DNA of 64,000 bases. It comes from Cubamyces lactineus (Eukaryota; Basidiomycota; Agaricomycetes; Polyporales; Polyporaceae). Below the pieces are notes generated by a model. The model was not told where the DNA came from and searched no databases. It saw only the letters and a program-made list of their open reading frames with translations. A program made the position numbers and the translations under genes. Below are positions 12,692-24,932 of the stretch, piece after piece; positions within the stretch are counted from its first letter, which is position 1, and each line of letters opens with the position of its first letter. Where the stretch lies: contig JACDTU010000006.1 of the NCBI GenBank assembly GCA_022376465.1, positions 1,736,001 through 1,800,000 of the forward strand, read 5' to 3'.

Positions 12692-13928
12692 CGTATGTAA
12701 AGCTTCGAAGTGATCTTAGAGCAAGGAACCCCAGTCGCGCGGGGGAGGATCAACCAGAGACAACGGTGTACATCGCCACCCAGTCCTCATATACGAGATC
12801 ACAGTCAACTCGGAGTGCCTTTCATGATCACGTCCAGTAGCATAGGTTCCGTACCGCCTGTAGGTGACATGGAAGCCTGCGTGTACATGCGCGGGTCAAG
12901 GTGCGGCCTACCTGCGATACGCCGTCGAAGGAACCAAACCCACGCATTGTAATTTTCCGCAATCGACGCCCTGACATACCTATCCGCGCCTGCCGGAAAG
13001 CTGCTCGACGGAGTGCAGAAAAGCACAGTGCCTGAATGCCGCGCGGAGAAACAGAGAGCTTCGACTTCTCACATTGATGTCCAGATTTTTGAATGGGTAT
13101 GCATGGATGCCGAGGAGATCTAGAATATGATGTGTTAGGGGCGGTGCGAGCTGCTGACTTGGGCTCTCATGAACCCCTTGATTACCATGCGAAGAGTATG
13201 CAGCTTGGGAAACGGATGTCCCATGAGGCTTAATGATATCTTTCACGGGCAGTGCATTCTGTCGTAGCCGTGTCCGCCGTACTAGAGATTGGTTGTCAGT
13301 GTATATCAGCCTGAGGGTACGGGCTACGGTCCAGTGGGTCCATGACTCTGGCCCACTGGCATGATGAACACCAAGTGTATCTTTTCGCAGCAGCGATCAT
13401 ACATACTACTGTTGCGCTGGCCAAAACAACGAGTGAGCGAATTTCCATAGCTGTTGAAACCGTACTGTGCGAAGCTTGTCAAGTTGCTTACCTCTACGTG
13501 TTGGCAGATCCTGGTGAAGATTGTCACGGTATGTTCGACAAGAGGGAAACATCAGGAAAGTGTTAATTCTCCAGATGGAGGTGGGCGTCTCCAGGGCCTA
13601 CGTCGCTCCAGGCGCCCAGCCCATTCTCCAGGGCGGTTTACCGACCCCTTCCATATAGCAAATGCATACCATAAAAGCGACCTAAATCGTTTGCGCGTAA
13701 GTCACAGAGTCCGTTTATTGAACAAATTTGAGGCCCTTGTGCGTAGGCAACGCAGGACGAGCCTTCCCAGGTCGTGGGAAAGGATCCATCCAGAGCCAGA
13801 TGGAGACGAGCGCCTCCATAATTCGGGGGGTTCCTCCAGCGCCTCCATCCGTCCATGCGCGACCATATGATACGAATGGAGATTTCAGGCTTTCCTGATG
13901 AAAAGGACAAAGCCAAGAAAACAAAACA
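12692..13928. other. Unassigned intergenic region, possible unrecognised gene
   Basis: Upstream region of the DUF6533 gene and of tRNA-Glu. Minus-strand frames around 12980-13246 and plus-strand frames around 13342-13870 could be exons of a gene I do not recognise, but no joint set gives a known domain. Confidence 0.3.
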
Positions 13929-14000
13929 TTCCGACACGGGGAATCGAACCCCGGGCTATCGCGTGAGAGGCGATAATGTTAGCCACTACACCATATCGGA
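13929..14000 (-). tRNA. tRNA-Glu (CTC anticodon)
   Basis: A 72-nt cloverleaf reads on the minus strand: acceptor TCCGATA pairs with TGTCGGA, the anticodon stem ATCGC/GCGAT encloses the loop CTCTCAC with anticodon CTC, and the T-arm is CGGGGTTCGATTCCCCG. Internal A and B boxes are intact and there is no intron. It is identical in sequence to the gene at 61296-61367. Confidence 0.95.
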
Positions 14001-14159
14001 GCGACAGTAGAAAATGTGCTTGCGCTCATATCCCTTTGTGGCTAAAGCTACGGATGGGGGCCGTTGATGGTGCCTTGCGAGGGCGCGCAGACTTCGGAGC
14101 CGGAGGGCGGCTTGAGCCTTGAGCACATCGTTCTCAACGTCCCCCACATTCTATGCTGC

Positions 14160-17100
14160 ATGGCCCCGCCAAGGCGTAGGGTATCCTACGCAATTCCTCC
14201 ACCATCTGAGCCTGCCCCCCGACTACAGCTTCCCCCGCATGGCATTCCACGCAATGGCACCAGCGGGCCCCTCTTGATCCCGGTATCCTCGCCACCCTCA
14301 CCACCACAGCACTCGGCCAGGACCCAACATCCGCGACATAGGCTGGGCGTGTCTTGTCTTGCTCTGGACACCTCTACTCAACTAGTCGGACGTGCATCCC
14401 CTGAAGGGATCCTATACACTAGTGGACGGGATGGCCTCGTTATCTCATGGGACCTCGGCATCCCTATGAAGCGTCGGACGCAGCGATACGGCGTCACAGG
14501 GAGGAGCCTGAGGAGGTGGGAGGTCATGACCAACTGGGCCGATGATGTGATTGAGGAAGAGGCCGACGAAGGCGAAGAGTATCGCAGCGACGGCGACGTC
14601 CTCGGCGAAGTCACCGGTAAGGCTCGTAAACGCATCCCGAGCAATCCTTCTATACCGTACGAGGAGCAGTGGGAGACGGACATGGACGCCTTCCAGGCCT
14701 CAAAGGTATGCGCGCATATATTGAGCCTCGGCATCATTGTATTAATGTCATGCTACCCAGTCACATCCCCCAACGACACAATTTCGACAAGCGGTACAAA
14801 TGCATTCCGACTGGGTTAACGATATACTACTTTGTAATTACAATCAAACGCGTCAGTCAAGTACCCCTGCTCCTTGTGACATCAGTTCTGATATCTTAGT
14901 ATCTTGCAGTTGTATCAGCATCTTCCGACGGCACCATCAAGGCTTGGTCCCCACATTCACATACCCACAACAATCCTCTACATGAACCCACCGTCGTCGG
15001 ATCGCATACGGACTATGTGCGATGTTTGTCTTACTGGTGAGTAACTCCCGTCCTGTCGGCTCTTGTGGCTCACGTTGTGTAGCCGTGAACAGCAGTGGTT
15101 CGCTTCGGGGTCGTTTGATCGCACTATCAAGTTATGGGATCTCGCGACAGCGTCTGCGAAGGCGGACCCGCTCATGGTTCTCCATCCTCCAGAGGCTGCG
15201 GGGCCGAAAGCGTCAATATATGCGCTTGCGACTGATCCGTATGGAGCGGTTGTCGCTTCCGGGTCTCCTGAGCGTGTAATCCGGATGTGGGACCCGCGAT
15301 CGGGAAAGCGCATAGCGAAGTTGGTAGGCCATACAGACAATATACGTGCCATCCTCATTTCGGAGGACGCGAAATATGTTAGTATCCACCGCCATTGTTT
15401 GTGTCCTTATACTGACTAGAGCACAGCTTCTGACCGGATCAGCAGACGGTGCGCCCCTCTGCAGGTACATTTGATTTGCTACTGACAGCCGTCCAGCTTC
15501 CATCAAACTCTGGTCTCTGTCCTCTCAGCGCTGTCTGCATACATTCACCCACCACACTGAGTCTGTCTGGTCTCTCTTCTCGTCTCATCCTGCTCTGGAG
15601 GTCTTCTACTCTGGCGATCGTTCTGGCCTTGTCTGCAAGGTCGATGTCGAAGGCTGCGCGGATGTCTCCGAAGGCGAGTGCATTGTTGTTTGCCAGGATT
15701 CCGGCTCGGATAGACCTGGCACGTCTGGCGGCGAGGGCATTAACAAGATCGTGGCTATGGACGACAACTTGCTATGGACTGCGTCTGGTAGCTCGAGTGT
15801 CAAACGCTGGAGCCTCCCTGCTAGACGGGCCGTCAGAGCAGCAGCGCTGAGCGCAGAGGGTGCTGTTGACAGCCCTGTGTACTCGCCACCACCTCTAGAT
15901 ACGACCCGCGACTACTATTCTCCTCGTTCGGCGAAGCGCAGCTCTTTCGATTTCTCAGGTTCTCGAGCGAAATCCCCCGTTCGTTCATCCTCCGGCATGT
16001 ACGACCACTCAAGGAGCAACAGCCCTCCGCTCTCCAAGCCTCATCGTATCTCCCTGACTCCCTCTGCGGCGTCTAACACTGCGAGCTTGACGATTGATCC
16101 TGATCTTGAGATCGACCCAGAACGTGAAGGTGAGGAAACGTGGTATGGCATACCCTTCGACAGCCTTGTGCGCTTGACATCACCCAACGACACCGGGTTT
16201 GGAATGAGCGCGCCGTCAATGCGAGGGAATGACCCAGAGATCGCGACGTTGTACTCTGCCGCGTCCGTTCTCAGCGTACCCCGGATGGTCCGCTCGCCAT
16301 TGCCATCCGCTTTCTCTCCGCCTGGCTCTGCGCAACCACCATCGGCGCTCCGGAGCCCGAGCCCAATACACAGCGATACAATCCACTCTCACACTCGTTT
16401 CGGCGAGGAAACTCAGACCGTGCACGCAATCCCCCGTCCACGTGCTGCATTCGATGAGCGCGAGGTGGCTGCCGATGCGGTTCCGCTTCGACAGGAGCCG
16501 GACGAGGTAATACACGGAGAACATGGACTAGTGCGCTGCGTGATGCTCAACGACCGCGTCCACGCGCTCACGGTCGACACAGCAGGCGAAGTCGCGGTGT
16601 GGGATGTCGTGCGCGGGACATGTCTCGGTAGGTACCCGAGTGAAGATGTCGCTGCTGCGAGCTTCAGCGGGAGCGATATGAGCACGAGCGCGGCGGGTGG
16701 AAGCGGGAGCATCATGGAGAAGCAGCGAAGCCCAAGGGAAGCGCTGGAGACGGTGAGGGAACGTATTGAAGGCGAAGCTGTCGTTGCGTCCTGGTCTTCG
16801 CTCGATACGAAGACCGGGGTGCTCACAGTGCACCTGAACGAGAAGTGCTTTGAGTCGGAGATATACGCAGACGAGGCCGGATACGGATCCGAACGTCATT
16901 TCAGTGAGGAAACGCGACGTAGGTGCTATGACTTGATTACCTCGACGTATATTGACGCTTCGCAGTGAATATCGGCAAGTGGGTTCTACGCAATCTCTTC
17001 CACGGCTTCATACGGGAGGAGCAACGCCTGGCCGCCCGCCGCGCTCGAGAACATGCCTCGCATGAGGCTGCACAGCAGCGATTACAGCGCGGAGGCGCGC

Positions 17101-18670
17101 CGACACACATCGACCTTACTCCCAATCCAAGTCACACGGGACGAAGCAGAACGTCCTCAGACGTCTCGTCCCGCAGTGCAGCATCGACAGCCCCCGGTCC
17201 TAGAAGTGCTTCCATCATGGTATCTCCCAACATGCTTCCCGCTGTTTCTCCATCCATCTCCCCAGCACCCCGCTCTTCCCCTCTCATGACCCCCCTTATA
17301 CCCCTGCACAACCACATACGCGACTCTGCTCTGTCTCCCATACCACAATCTCCCAGTACGGCCGAAGCGACACCTATTCCGCGTGGCGGGCGGGATGGGC
17401 AGAAGCACGATCCGGCAGCGACGCCTGCAGCTGGACCGCCATCGTCGTATCCACCCGGGTCGAACAATGACTACTTCTCACTGCGGACTAGACGAGGGTC
17501 CGTGTCGACGTCTGGCACGACGCCGGACGATTTCTCAGGCTGGGGAGGCAAGCCCTCGTCCGTGCCGGATTCCAGCGGCCTGGCCACGCCCAGTACACCG
17601 ACGATGGGGAGCATCATGGGCCGTTTGAAGGCGTTCGGCAAGAGTGCCAAGCGGCAAGCGAGCGAGCCGTCTGGTACCACCACGCCAGGCGGCACTTTGA
17701 CGGCTCCACCAGCTGGTGCAACCTCAGGAGTAGGTACTACCCAGTCATTCTATGAAGATGTCAGCTTACGGATCATCAGGAGACATTCGACACCCATACC
17801 GTGACGAAGACCCCCGCACAGACCCTGTTGTCGGGACCTGTGAATCCTCCTCCATCTTCAGAGGCGCCCAGTCTGCCCCTCCCTCCACATACCTCTATCG
17901 TCATCTCCGAAGAGGCGCCTTCGGGCTGGGTAACGCTGTACCACGGGAACATTGCGACGACAGGAAGCGACGCGCGCCAGTTAGAAGAGGTCATGCCGAT
18001 GTGGTTGCTCGAATGTTTGCTACAGAACAAGGTGCCTTCGATTCCGATCACGAAGCTCAGCTTTGTACTTTTGCCGTACAAGGAGCCGGATGGGGAGCAG
18101 TTGCCGGAGCTGCTCAATACGTACGTCCATTGTGCTGCACCGATGGCTTTGCAGCATCTATTGACGTGCTTGCGTACGAAGGGCGCAGTCGAAGCTCACC
18201 GCCAGTCGTTTCCTACGGGTGCGCAAGCTGACCAGTCATGTATGTGTCTTTGGCGTGTTGTGTATGTTCCGTGCTGACCTCTCGGTTCCTGGCAGGTACA
18301 AGACAAGCTTGAACGGATTGCTATGGGCATGCCGTCCCCAGCCTCTCCAGCGTCGAGCGCGACGACTCCGCGATCGTCATTCGACACACGCTCGCTGGCC
18401 TCGGGCCGCGCGCGCCTGGACCACCACGAGTCGCGCCCAAAGGCAGAGGAACAATACGAAATCTTGTGCAACGACGTCGTCCTTCCCCTGGACATGACGC
18501 TTGCAGCGGTGCGCCAGTTCGTCTGGCGCCAGTCTGCAGAGCTCGTCATGCACTATCGCCGCAAGTCTATCCGTCTGCCTTCCCCTCACTCCCCGACAGC
18601 CGCATCTGCCCATTCTCAGGCGCCCACGCAGACGCACGCACCGGAACACAGGTCATCGCCGACCGTGTGA
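14160..18670 (+). CDS. WD40 repeat protein, WDR48/Bun107 family
   Basis: Homologue of human WDR48 (UAF1) and fission yeast Bun107, WD40 scaffolds that bind and activate ubiquitin-specific proteases. The start at 14160 gives [16 protein letters not shown] seven-bladed propeller follows: blade motifs include [82 protein letters not shown] and [14 protein letters not shown]. Next come a long serine/proline-rich linker and the DUF3337 region: [19 protein letters not shown], then [15 protein letters not shown] after a short intron with donor GTAGGT near 16917. The C-terminal ubiquitin-like end reads [19 protein letters not shown] and [10 protein letters not shown]. At least nine exons; an intron near 17733-17783 joins TSG to [12 protein letters not shown]. 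Domain order and length match the family, so it looks intact and is probably a single-copy housekeeping gene. Confidence 0.85.
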
Positions 18671-19068
18671 GGTTGGCGCGATACGTCCAAACTGATATCT
18701 ATGGAGTGCTGCTGGTCTTGGTTTACTGTATGTAATTCTTACGTGTTTCATTCATCGACAATTGTATCCTCTCTTGCTTGCTGTACAGGTTCCATCATGA
18801 TCGTCCGTGCTCTTTGTAGTGGCAGATTTGTGATTCTCACGTTTTCTTTGCACACAAGACCAAGTACTAGGTGTGCATCTGCTTCCCCAATAACCTGGAT
18901 CAACCATTTATGACTCATCGTGATCTATGGCAGGACACCTATGCGGCGAGATGCGGATTAACTCTCTGACTGTAGGATTGTTTACGCCTACATGCTGTGG
19001 GGCACACGAACCCTGACAGCGGTGCAGTCACAAACAAAAACCGTACTCGCGAAAGATAAACGCCGTGC

Positions 19069-19350
19069 CTAGTGGGCGTGGATCTTCCCGAGCTTCAAAC
19101 TCCCCGACAGCTCTTGCATTGCGATCAAGGGGACATGGGAGTGTGGACGAGCAGCTCGTATCTCCCCGTGTTTCGTGAATTTCACCTTCTCACCCGGCGT
19201 CCTCATTGGAAGATTCGCACAACGTATTGAGAAGTCGAAGCTCGAAGTTCGTACGGCGCGCTGTTCTGTGCCTCGCCAGTCCACTTTCCGGCGAACACGG
19301 GACAACATGGCAGCGCTTCGAGTGCCGCCGAGTACTATATGTAGTGCCAT
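19069..19350 (-). CDS. Hypothetical small protein (93 aa, weak)
   Basis: Uninterrupted 93-codon frame in the 1.2-kb gap between the WD40 gene and the HET gene. It is basic and ends KLGKIHAH. No signal peptide, membrane segment or known motif seen. The frame could be chance; it is listed because nothing else occupies 18671-19860 apart from a TATA-like CATAAAAAGG at 19829-19838. Confidence 0.25.
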   Translation of the reverse strand: MALHIVLGGTRSAAMLSRVRRKVDWRGTEQRAVRTSSFDFSIRCANLPMRTPGEKVKFTKHGEIRAARPHSHVPLIAMQELSGSLKLGKIHAH

Positions 19351-19860
19351 GGCTTGTTTCCTCTTCTACTTCCTCTGATACCGTCCAACAACTAAGGTAT
19401 AGGTACCTTGTTCCTCGCGTACCCACGCTCGATTCTTCTAGGTGATGCGGAATCTGCGTTGGATGGACGCATCCGAAAAGCACTAACCTACAATATGCGG
19501 CCGCTGTGTCGTATATAATGGGTGGGCGGCGACGTACAGCGACGGCCCTCTAACCGACCCAACCATTCATCTTCGTAGAGTCTTCCGCTGTCAACCGCAA
19601 CTCATGTCGTCTTCAGTTGTACTCACCCTGCCCACCGCTCATCGCTTGTTCACAAATCAGGTACTGGGGCACCATTAGCGAGAAGGTTATATGAAGCCTC
19701 CTGTGATGCTTGCCGATTCAACAACCCAAAGGCATGATCGGCATATGAATTCTCAGCTACCATGCGAATTTGAGCGTCCCTGCCCCGTTCGAACTGTTGT
19801 CATGTAGGCGTCAACCTGGTCAAGACGCCATAAAAAGGCTTCCCCCGGCGCTATGACGAA

Positions 19861-21930
19861 ATGGGCCACAAAGCTCGTGTGCACAACGCGGTAAGCTGCT
19901 GGCATTGTCAAAAGGGAATTCGACTTGATCCTACTCTAACAACTCCGTCAGTACTACTTGAAGAACGCCGCCAAACGCAATGGGACAACTGTGCTGTTGG
20001 AGAACTAGAATGCATGATCGTCACAGTATCATCCCTGAGGATAGCACTGGGCCCAATGATGCCTTGTACGTATTCGAGACGCTTAGGCAAATTTCACCTA
20101 TGTGACTCCCTTGCCGTCTCTCATAGGCCGAAGAACATCTGCGACGTCCTGACCAATACACTCGACTCGGAAGCTCATCCCCTCGATATCTCTCATACCG
20201 CCACTCCGCGTCACATCCGCCTCGTCGATTGCCGGGCTATGACAGACGAAGATACGCTTCGCATCGTCGAGTTCACCGAGTTCCCTACCGAATCCTACGC
20301 CGCCATATCCTACCCGTGGCGTGGTGTCGCACCCTGCGAGGACTTTTCTGGACATACGTTTGCAGTGAAGGGTGCAGAGCATGCTGATCCAGTCGGGACT
20401 GACGCCCTCACGCACGCCTGTGCGGCCGCTCTGCTGCGCGGATGCCCGTTCCTTTGGCTGGACCGGCTATGCATCATGCAGACCAACAAGGAAGACAAAC
20501 GTTGGCAGATTCAGCATATGTATCAGGTCTACAAATCCTGCAGTCTTTGTATCGTGTTGGCGGGAGGCGTGCAGCGATTGGTGCGTCTGGACGAGCAGAC
20601 GACGTGGATCCATCGTAGTTGGACACTACAGGAAGTACTCGCGCCTCCGCAGGTTGATGTCCTCCTCGACTGGAAACTGGGTTCTGGTACCGCGTTGAGC
20701 GGAGGTACGCGCGCCACGTTCGACGAGGTCATCGCAGGCGAATCCGCTCTAGCGCCGCTCTCGCTCATCCTCCAGGCCTGCGCGGTAGGCACGCTATCAT
20801 TCACGAGCACAAAAGCGGAGGCCGCATCCACCGCTACGACAGCAATGGTCGAAGCCGCCGTATTCAGCGCGCACCCCGCCAAACATACCTACAACGACAT
20901 TCCCTTCTGGCGTCCGCAGCGCAAGGTCCTCGCGCCGAATGTCATCGCGTTGACTATCGCCATGGACCCCGTCCTCGCGTCCGACCCCGAGGTACGGGCG
21001 CACGCCGTCTGGCAGAGCGCGCTCATGCGCACGTCGTCGCGCCCCGTCGACATGGTACTCAGTATCATGGGCCTCTTCGACGTGTCCCTCGACCCGTCGC
21101 GCTTCCATCCGCAGGACAGACGTGGGGCGACAATCGCCCTCGCGCAGGCCATCCTCGACGCAGGCGGGAGCGCTAGCTGGCTGGGAATCGGATGTCGTCT
21201 CACTCCAGACCCGTCTCTCTCGACGTTCCCGATCTTCCCGCGGACGAGCGTTGCTGGAGTAGCGCTCGTGCAAACCGCGAACGGCGTCCAAGAGGTGTCG
21301 GAGTTGGTCGACCCTGTGTATCCGACTGGTGAAGCGTTGGTGCCTCTACCCAAAGGAAACATGGATGTAGAAGGCTACTTCTCGTTTTCCGCTAGAGCTG
21401 TTCGCCTTGTCCCTGCAAGCGACCCTCCTCATGGCGTCGGAGACCAGCTTGCGTTCGAGGCCGTTGACGGGTCGCGTTGGTCTGCTTGGAGTGGCGAGGA
21501 GGCCGCAGAACATGAAGATGGTGGGCGAGAGACGTATGCTGTGTTGTTGAGCTGGTTCAACAAGTACTACCCTGGCCAGACCTCGGCGCTCGATACCGAC
21601 AACATCCGTGCTGTACTCGTCGAGAAGCATTCCGAGCCAAACTCCTTCCACGTCCGTTCCTTCTTCACGCTGCACCGGAAACACAGGGCGTCTGTCCTGG
21701 CCTGGCCAGAGCGAGCCTTCCGGCTAGGAGGCCCTGAGCCCCCGCCATCGTCGGATCTGTTGCCTACGGACGATGAGGAGGTCGAGCAAACATACTTCCT
21801 TGAGGAAGCGCGTTGGCCTCGGGTACCAGGAAGAGGGCCGTTGGTCAGCATCGAAGATGAGGTCATCCGTAAAGCTCGCTGGGCTGTTCCACAGCGAGTC
21901 CTCGAGCGCACTCAGAAATCCGGAGCATGA
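19861..21930 (+). CDS. HET-domain (heterokaryon incompatibility) protein
   Basis: HET domains act in fungal non-self recognition and programmed cell death. The three HET blocks are visible: ESYAAISYPWRG, then LWLDRLCIMQTNKEDKRWQI with QHMYQVYKSC, then WIHRSWTLQEVL, all inside about the first 260 residues. The preceding RHIRLVDCRAM stretch is typical of the family. The remaining 400 residues hold no motif I recognise; no NACHT, ankyrin or WD repeats follow. The frame is open from the ATG at 19861, but the true 5' end may differ. A good intron fits 20066-20126 (GTACGT to ATAG), and the frame that joins cleanly to it starts near 19978 (MGQLCCWRTRMHDRHS). The stop is only 27 bp from the edge of the FunK1 duplication cassette. 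Confidence 0.75.
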   Translation: MGHKARVHNAVSCWHCQKGIRLDPTLTTPSVLLEERRQTQWDNCAVGELECMIVTVSSLRIALGPMMPCTYSRRLGKFHLCDSLAVSHRPKNICDVLTNTLDSEAHPLDISHTATPRHIRLVDCRAMTDEDTLRIVEFTEFPTESYAAISYPWRGVAPCEDFSGHTFAVKGAEHADPVGTDALTHACAAALLRGCPFLWLDRLCIMQTNKEDKRWQIQHMYQVYKSCSLCIVLAGGVQRLVRLDEQTTWIHRSWTLQEVLAPPQVDVLLDWKLGSGTALSGGTRATFDEVIAGESALAPLSLILQACAVGTLSFTSTKAEAASTATTAMVEAAVFSAHPAKHTYNDIPFWRPQRKVLAPNVIALTIAMDPVLASDPEVRAHAVWQSALMRTSSRPVDMVLSIMGLFDVSLDPSRFHPQDRRGATIALAQAILDAGGSASWLGIGCRLTPDPSLSTFPIFPRTSVAGVALVQTANGVQEVSELVDPVYPTGEALVPLPKGNMDVEGYFSFSARAVRLVPASDPPHGVGDQLAFEAVDGSRWSAWSGEEAAEHEDGGRETYAVLLSWFNKYYPGQTSALDTDNIRAVLVEKHSEPNSFHVRSFFTLHRKHRASVLAWPERAFRLGGPEPPPSSDLLPTDDEEVEQTYFLEEARWPRVPGRGPLVSIEDEVIRKARWAVPQRVLERTQKSGA

Positions 21931-21956
21931 GACGACTTACATGACGTTCGTCAAGC

Positions 21957-22590
21957 CCTGGCAGTATTTCGGGCGCGCGTGCGGTATCAGCTAAGGAAGC
22001 GGAAACAGTGTGGACTGCCAGATGTGTCCCAGGGAGAATGATGGGCACAGGAGGTAGGGCCTGCATCAGTTCATGCGTATGTTTCTGTGGTCAAGACGCG
22101 TTCGATACGGACCGGAGAGACTGAGAGCGCGCTAGGCGATTGAGAATATGATTGTGGAATGGTTGCATAAGGGGTGTACGCGTCTGTGCACTATCTGCGC
22201 CCGTCGGAGTCACCGTCTTGTCGTCATAGTACGGAACACGGTTGTCTCATACGGCCCGTAGAGCTTGACGAGAGCAACCTGCGTGATACTCCAGGTCGCG
22301 CCTGGCACCAGTGCTGGCGCGGCTTCTGCTTATCTCCTTGTACTCGCCGGTGCAGTCATCTCATATACAACTTCCGCTACTCTGCGAGGGTGACTTGCAA
22401 TAATATGATTGCGATCGAGTCTCGAGAACAAATCAACAGTCAGTTCGCGCTACTCGAGGCTACATACAAACTGACACGGAACCAGTACTTTGCTAGTGTA
22501 AGCATTGTCACGGAGAACAGCCGGTGCGTGCCAGACAGCGGGGGAGCGACGACAATGCAGTAAATTGGTTATGAAAGACTATCGTACAGA
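21957..22590 (-). repeat. Downstream flank of FunK1 copy B, duplicated at 36294-36950
   Basis: From CCTGGCAG at about 21957 to the kinase stop codon, this stretch aligns with 36294-36950: for example GTGCGGTATC, GCGGAAACAGTGT, GAGAATGATGGG, GTGGTCAAGA and GGTGCAGTCATCTCAT occur in the same order. The first 100 bp or so is a decayed piece of a reductase gene (the intron and microexon region, compare SDR-4 at 41738-41854). The rest is the kinase 3' flank. Nothing here appears to be translated. Confidence 0.75.
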
Positions 22591-24932
22591 TCATGGGGAC
22601 TCGTCGAAGCTATGGTCCAACTCGGGATGGTCATGGAGCTTGTTCAAGGCGCTCCTCAGGGCATTGAGCATACCCTCATGAGTGAACGCATCGTCCTCGC
22701 TGACAAGTAGAGCTGGGCTGGGTTGCGCTTTGTAATACACACCGGTGGAATAAAAGTGTCTTCGAAAGTACATCACCGCATTGTATTGGGCAAGGAGTGA
22801 CCGGAGGAATTTGGACGTGTTCTGGATGATTAACGGGGACTCCACCAGACGTTCTATTGCGGAGGTACTCTTGCGTGCACCGATGATCTTTCTGATGGTC
22901 CTGCCACCGAAGGCGGTGCGAAAAGCGTCGATCAGGTGCTTGGATTCTTCAGAGTCGCAGTTTCTGGGTATCCGGGATCTGAGTCTTCGATATACGGCGT
23001 ACACCAAGACCCATAAGAACGACTCTAAATCGTCTTCGATCGTGGACGGTGTACTTCCGTTGTCGGAACTGAGCGCTTCCAGAAGGCGAACAGACATGAA
23101 TTGCAATGTGCCCTGAAAGTTGGCTAAGCAATCGCGTTGGCGCAGGACAAACGACACCAAACGTACACTGATTTGCCCGCCCCGACGGCTGCCAGAGTAT
23201 TTGTTGGTTGTTCGCGTGGAGATTCCATGGAGATGAGGGGGGATTGCGCCGTATCCCTTTGGTGGCGAGACAGTTTCCGTGATCTTGACTTCCACGTCTG
23301 GCTCTAACCGCGCAAGGTCAAGATCCGTCAAGAACCCCGCCGACCCCTGTCTCGACGAGTCCTCCGCAAGTAGTATGTTACCCGCACTGATATCACGATG
23401 CAGTATATTCTGCTTTGCGAGAAACTGGTGGGCTATTGATGCAAGATACGGTTAGGGACTGTCTGGAAATCAATAGTCAATGTCGTACCTTCCAGGGCAG
23501 CTATGAATCCTTCTAAAAGCTCGCGTTCACTCCGATACTCCCAGACGGGTCGTCCACTGGTTGCAAAGACGATGCGGTGTAGGATCGCATCCTTTGAGTC
23601 GGACGGCGGCGTCTTGTTGCGGAGAGCATATGCGGAGATGCAGATGTGTTTGTTGTTCGGGAAGCGGACGTCCCCACCGTCTACGTACTTGGCGAGCCCG
23701 GGGTGGCTTCCCTTGATGGCATGATACACAAACGACTCGGCGTCCCGATCACTCGATCGCCAGCTCGTCTTCAGGATCATCTCTGGTCCACACAGCTGAC
23801 CACTCGCATTCACCTCCCGCACTCGCCATACGGTAGTACCGCGCCCGAAGAGTGAGAGCGAGCTCCAGATCGGCTCACGCACAGTGCACCAACGTCGAGG
23901 GTCAGAACCGACCGGATCCACAATGTACGCTTCTGTACCATCGGGAAGCATACTGTGTGGAGCCGGAGAGACTGAAGGATCGAGACCGACCTCGTGCTCG
24001 TCCAGCACACGCGTGAGAGAGCGGACAACGCGGATGAAGACGTCGAGATCATCCCACATGTGGTATCGCGGCGAAACTAGCACTCCTTGTCGGTCAAATA
24101 TGCATACGCAGAAACCACAGCCAAAGATGAGCAAGCTGATAGAGAAGACAGAGAACGGTCGACCAGAGAGATGCAGACGAGCGTAATCCGCAGCTTGAGC
24201 TAGCAAAGAGGATGCTGGGCCACCGGCAACAGTAGGGTATGCGTGCTGGTTGTTCGATGGCTTTACCTCGATAAAGCCAGCGCGGTCGCACCAACGCCTC
24301 TGTTGAGCTTGAGGCAGTTGTGACAATGATCTGTCGCGAAGAAGGGAAAAGTCTGGAGCGAATTTTGGAAACCCGAGGGTGTGGTACTGATTTGGAGTGA
24401 GGATTGTGCTCTGGCTGCGGAAGAGGCGATCGAAGGCTTCTGCGCCTTGCCCTTGCAGCGATTCAGCCCTTGCAATATGCTCAAGGATCCGTTCCTGCGG
24501 GTAGTACACACGTCAATCGGTGCACATTCGCCAAAGTTGCGATACTCTCACCAGAGGGCCATACATCTGTAGCTCACGACGAGACTTCTTAGGTTGAGTG
24601 GGAGGAGCAGATTTCATCTGAGCCTCGATCTCAGCTTCGCTCTCCAGGTATTCGATGAGATAGCCATCGGCTCTTGTCGCCAGGACATTGAGCGTCTTGA
24701 TATCCTCTGCCAACTTGTCTTTGAGTGTCCTTGTGCATTCGTCGACGAATCGATCGTCGATAGACGAGGTCCGCAACCGCGACATGACGCTCTGGTCGTC
24801 GTACGGGACCCTTTTGTGTAGTTCTTTCTGGAGAGCAGGGTGCGAGAAGCCAGAGTCATACTGGCTTCGGTCACTTGCATGGTTGTCAACCATGCCTACG
24901 TGAGCGTCGGCAGTGAGTGCGGTGGACGACAT
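22591..24932 (-). CDS. FunK1-type protein kinase, copy B
   Basis: Complete FunK1 kinase in four exons. The start MSSTALTADAHVG at 24932 is preferred over the longer open frame reaching 25124, which is basic and lacks support. Exon 1 ends RRELQMYGPLV. Exon 2 carries the N-lobe: RWCDRAGFIEVKP, FGCGFCVCIFDRQGVLVSPR, SSLSLFGRGTTVWRVRE, and GPEMILKTSW with the probable ATP lysine. Exon 3 carries HRDISAGNILL and FLTDLDLARLE (DLD for DFG). Exon 4 carries GTLQFMSVRLLEAL, LESFLWVLVYAVYR and ends FDESP-stop. Residues before GLAKYV are nearly identical to copy C; residues after it are clearly diverged, with extra sequence around 22990-23010 and 22730-22760. Confidence 0.85.

Noticed and set aside
16413..16899. 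Minus-strand frames of 120-137 codons
   Set aside because: Antisense to the serine-rich linker and DUF3337 region of the WD40 gene; no independent signal.
20797..21362. Two overlapping minus-strand frames of 157-164 codons inside the HET gene
   Set aside because: Arginine/glutamate-rich shadow translations with no domain; the plus strand carries the HET protein.
22174..22563. 129-codon frame with an apparent homologue at 36419-36793
   Set aside because: Similarity between the two reflects the duplicated FunK1 flank DNA; frames and stops are not under evident coding constraint and nothing resembles a known protein.
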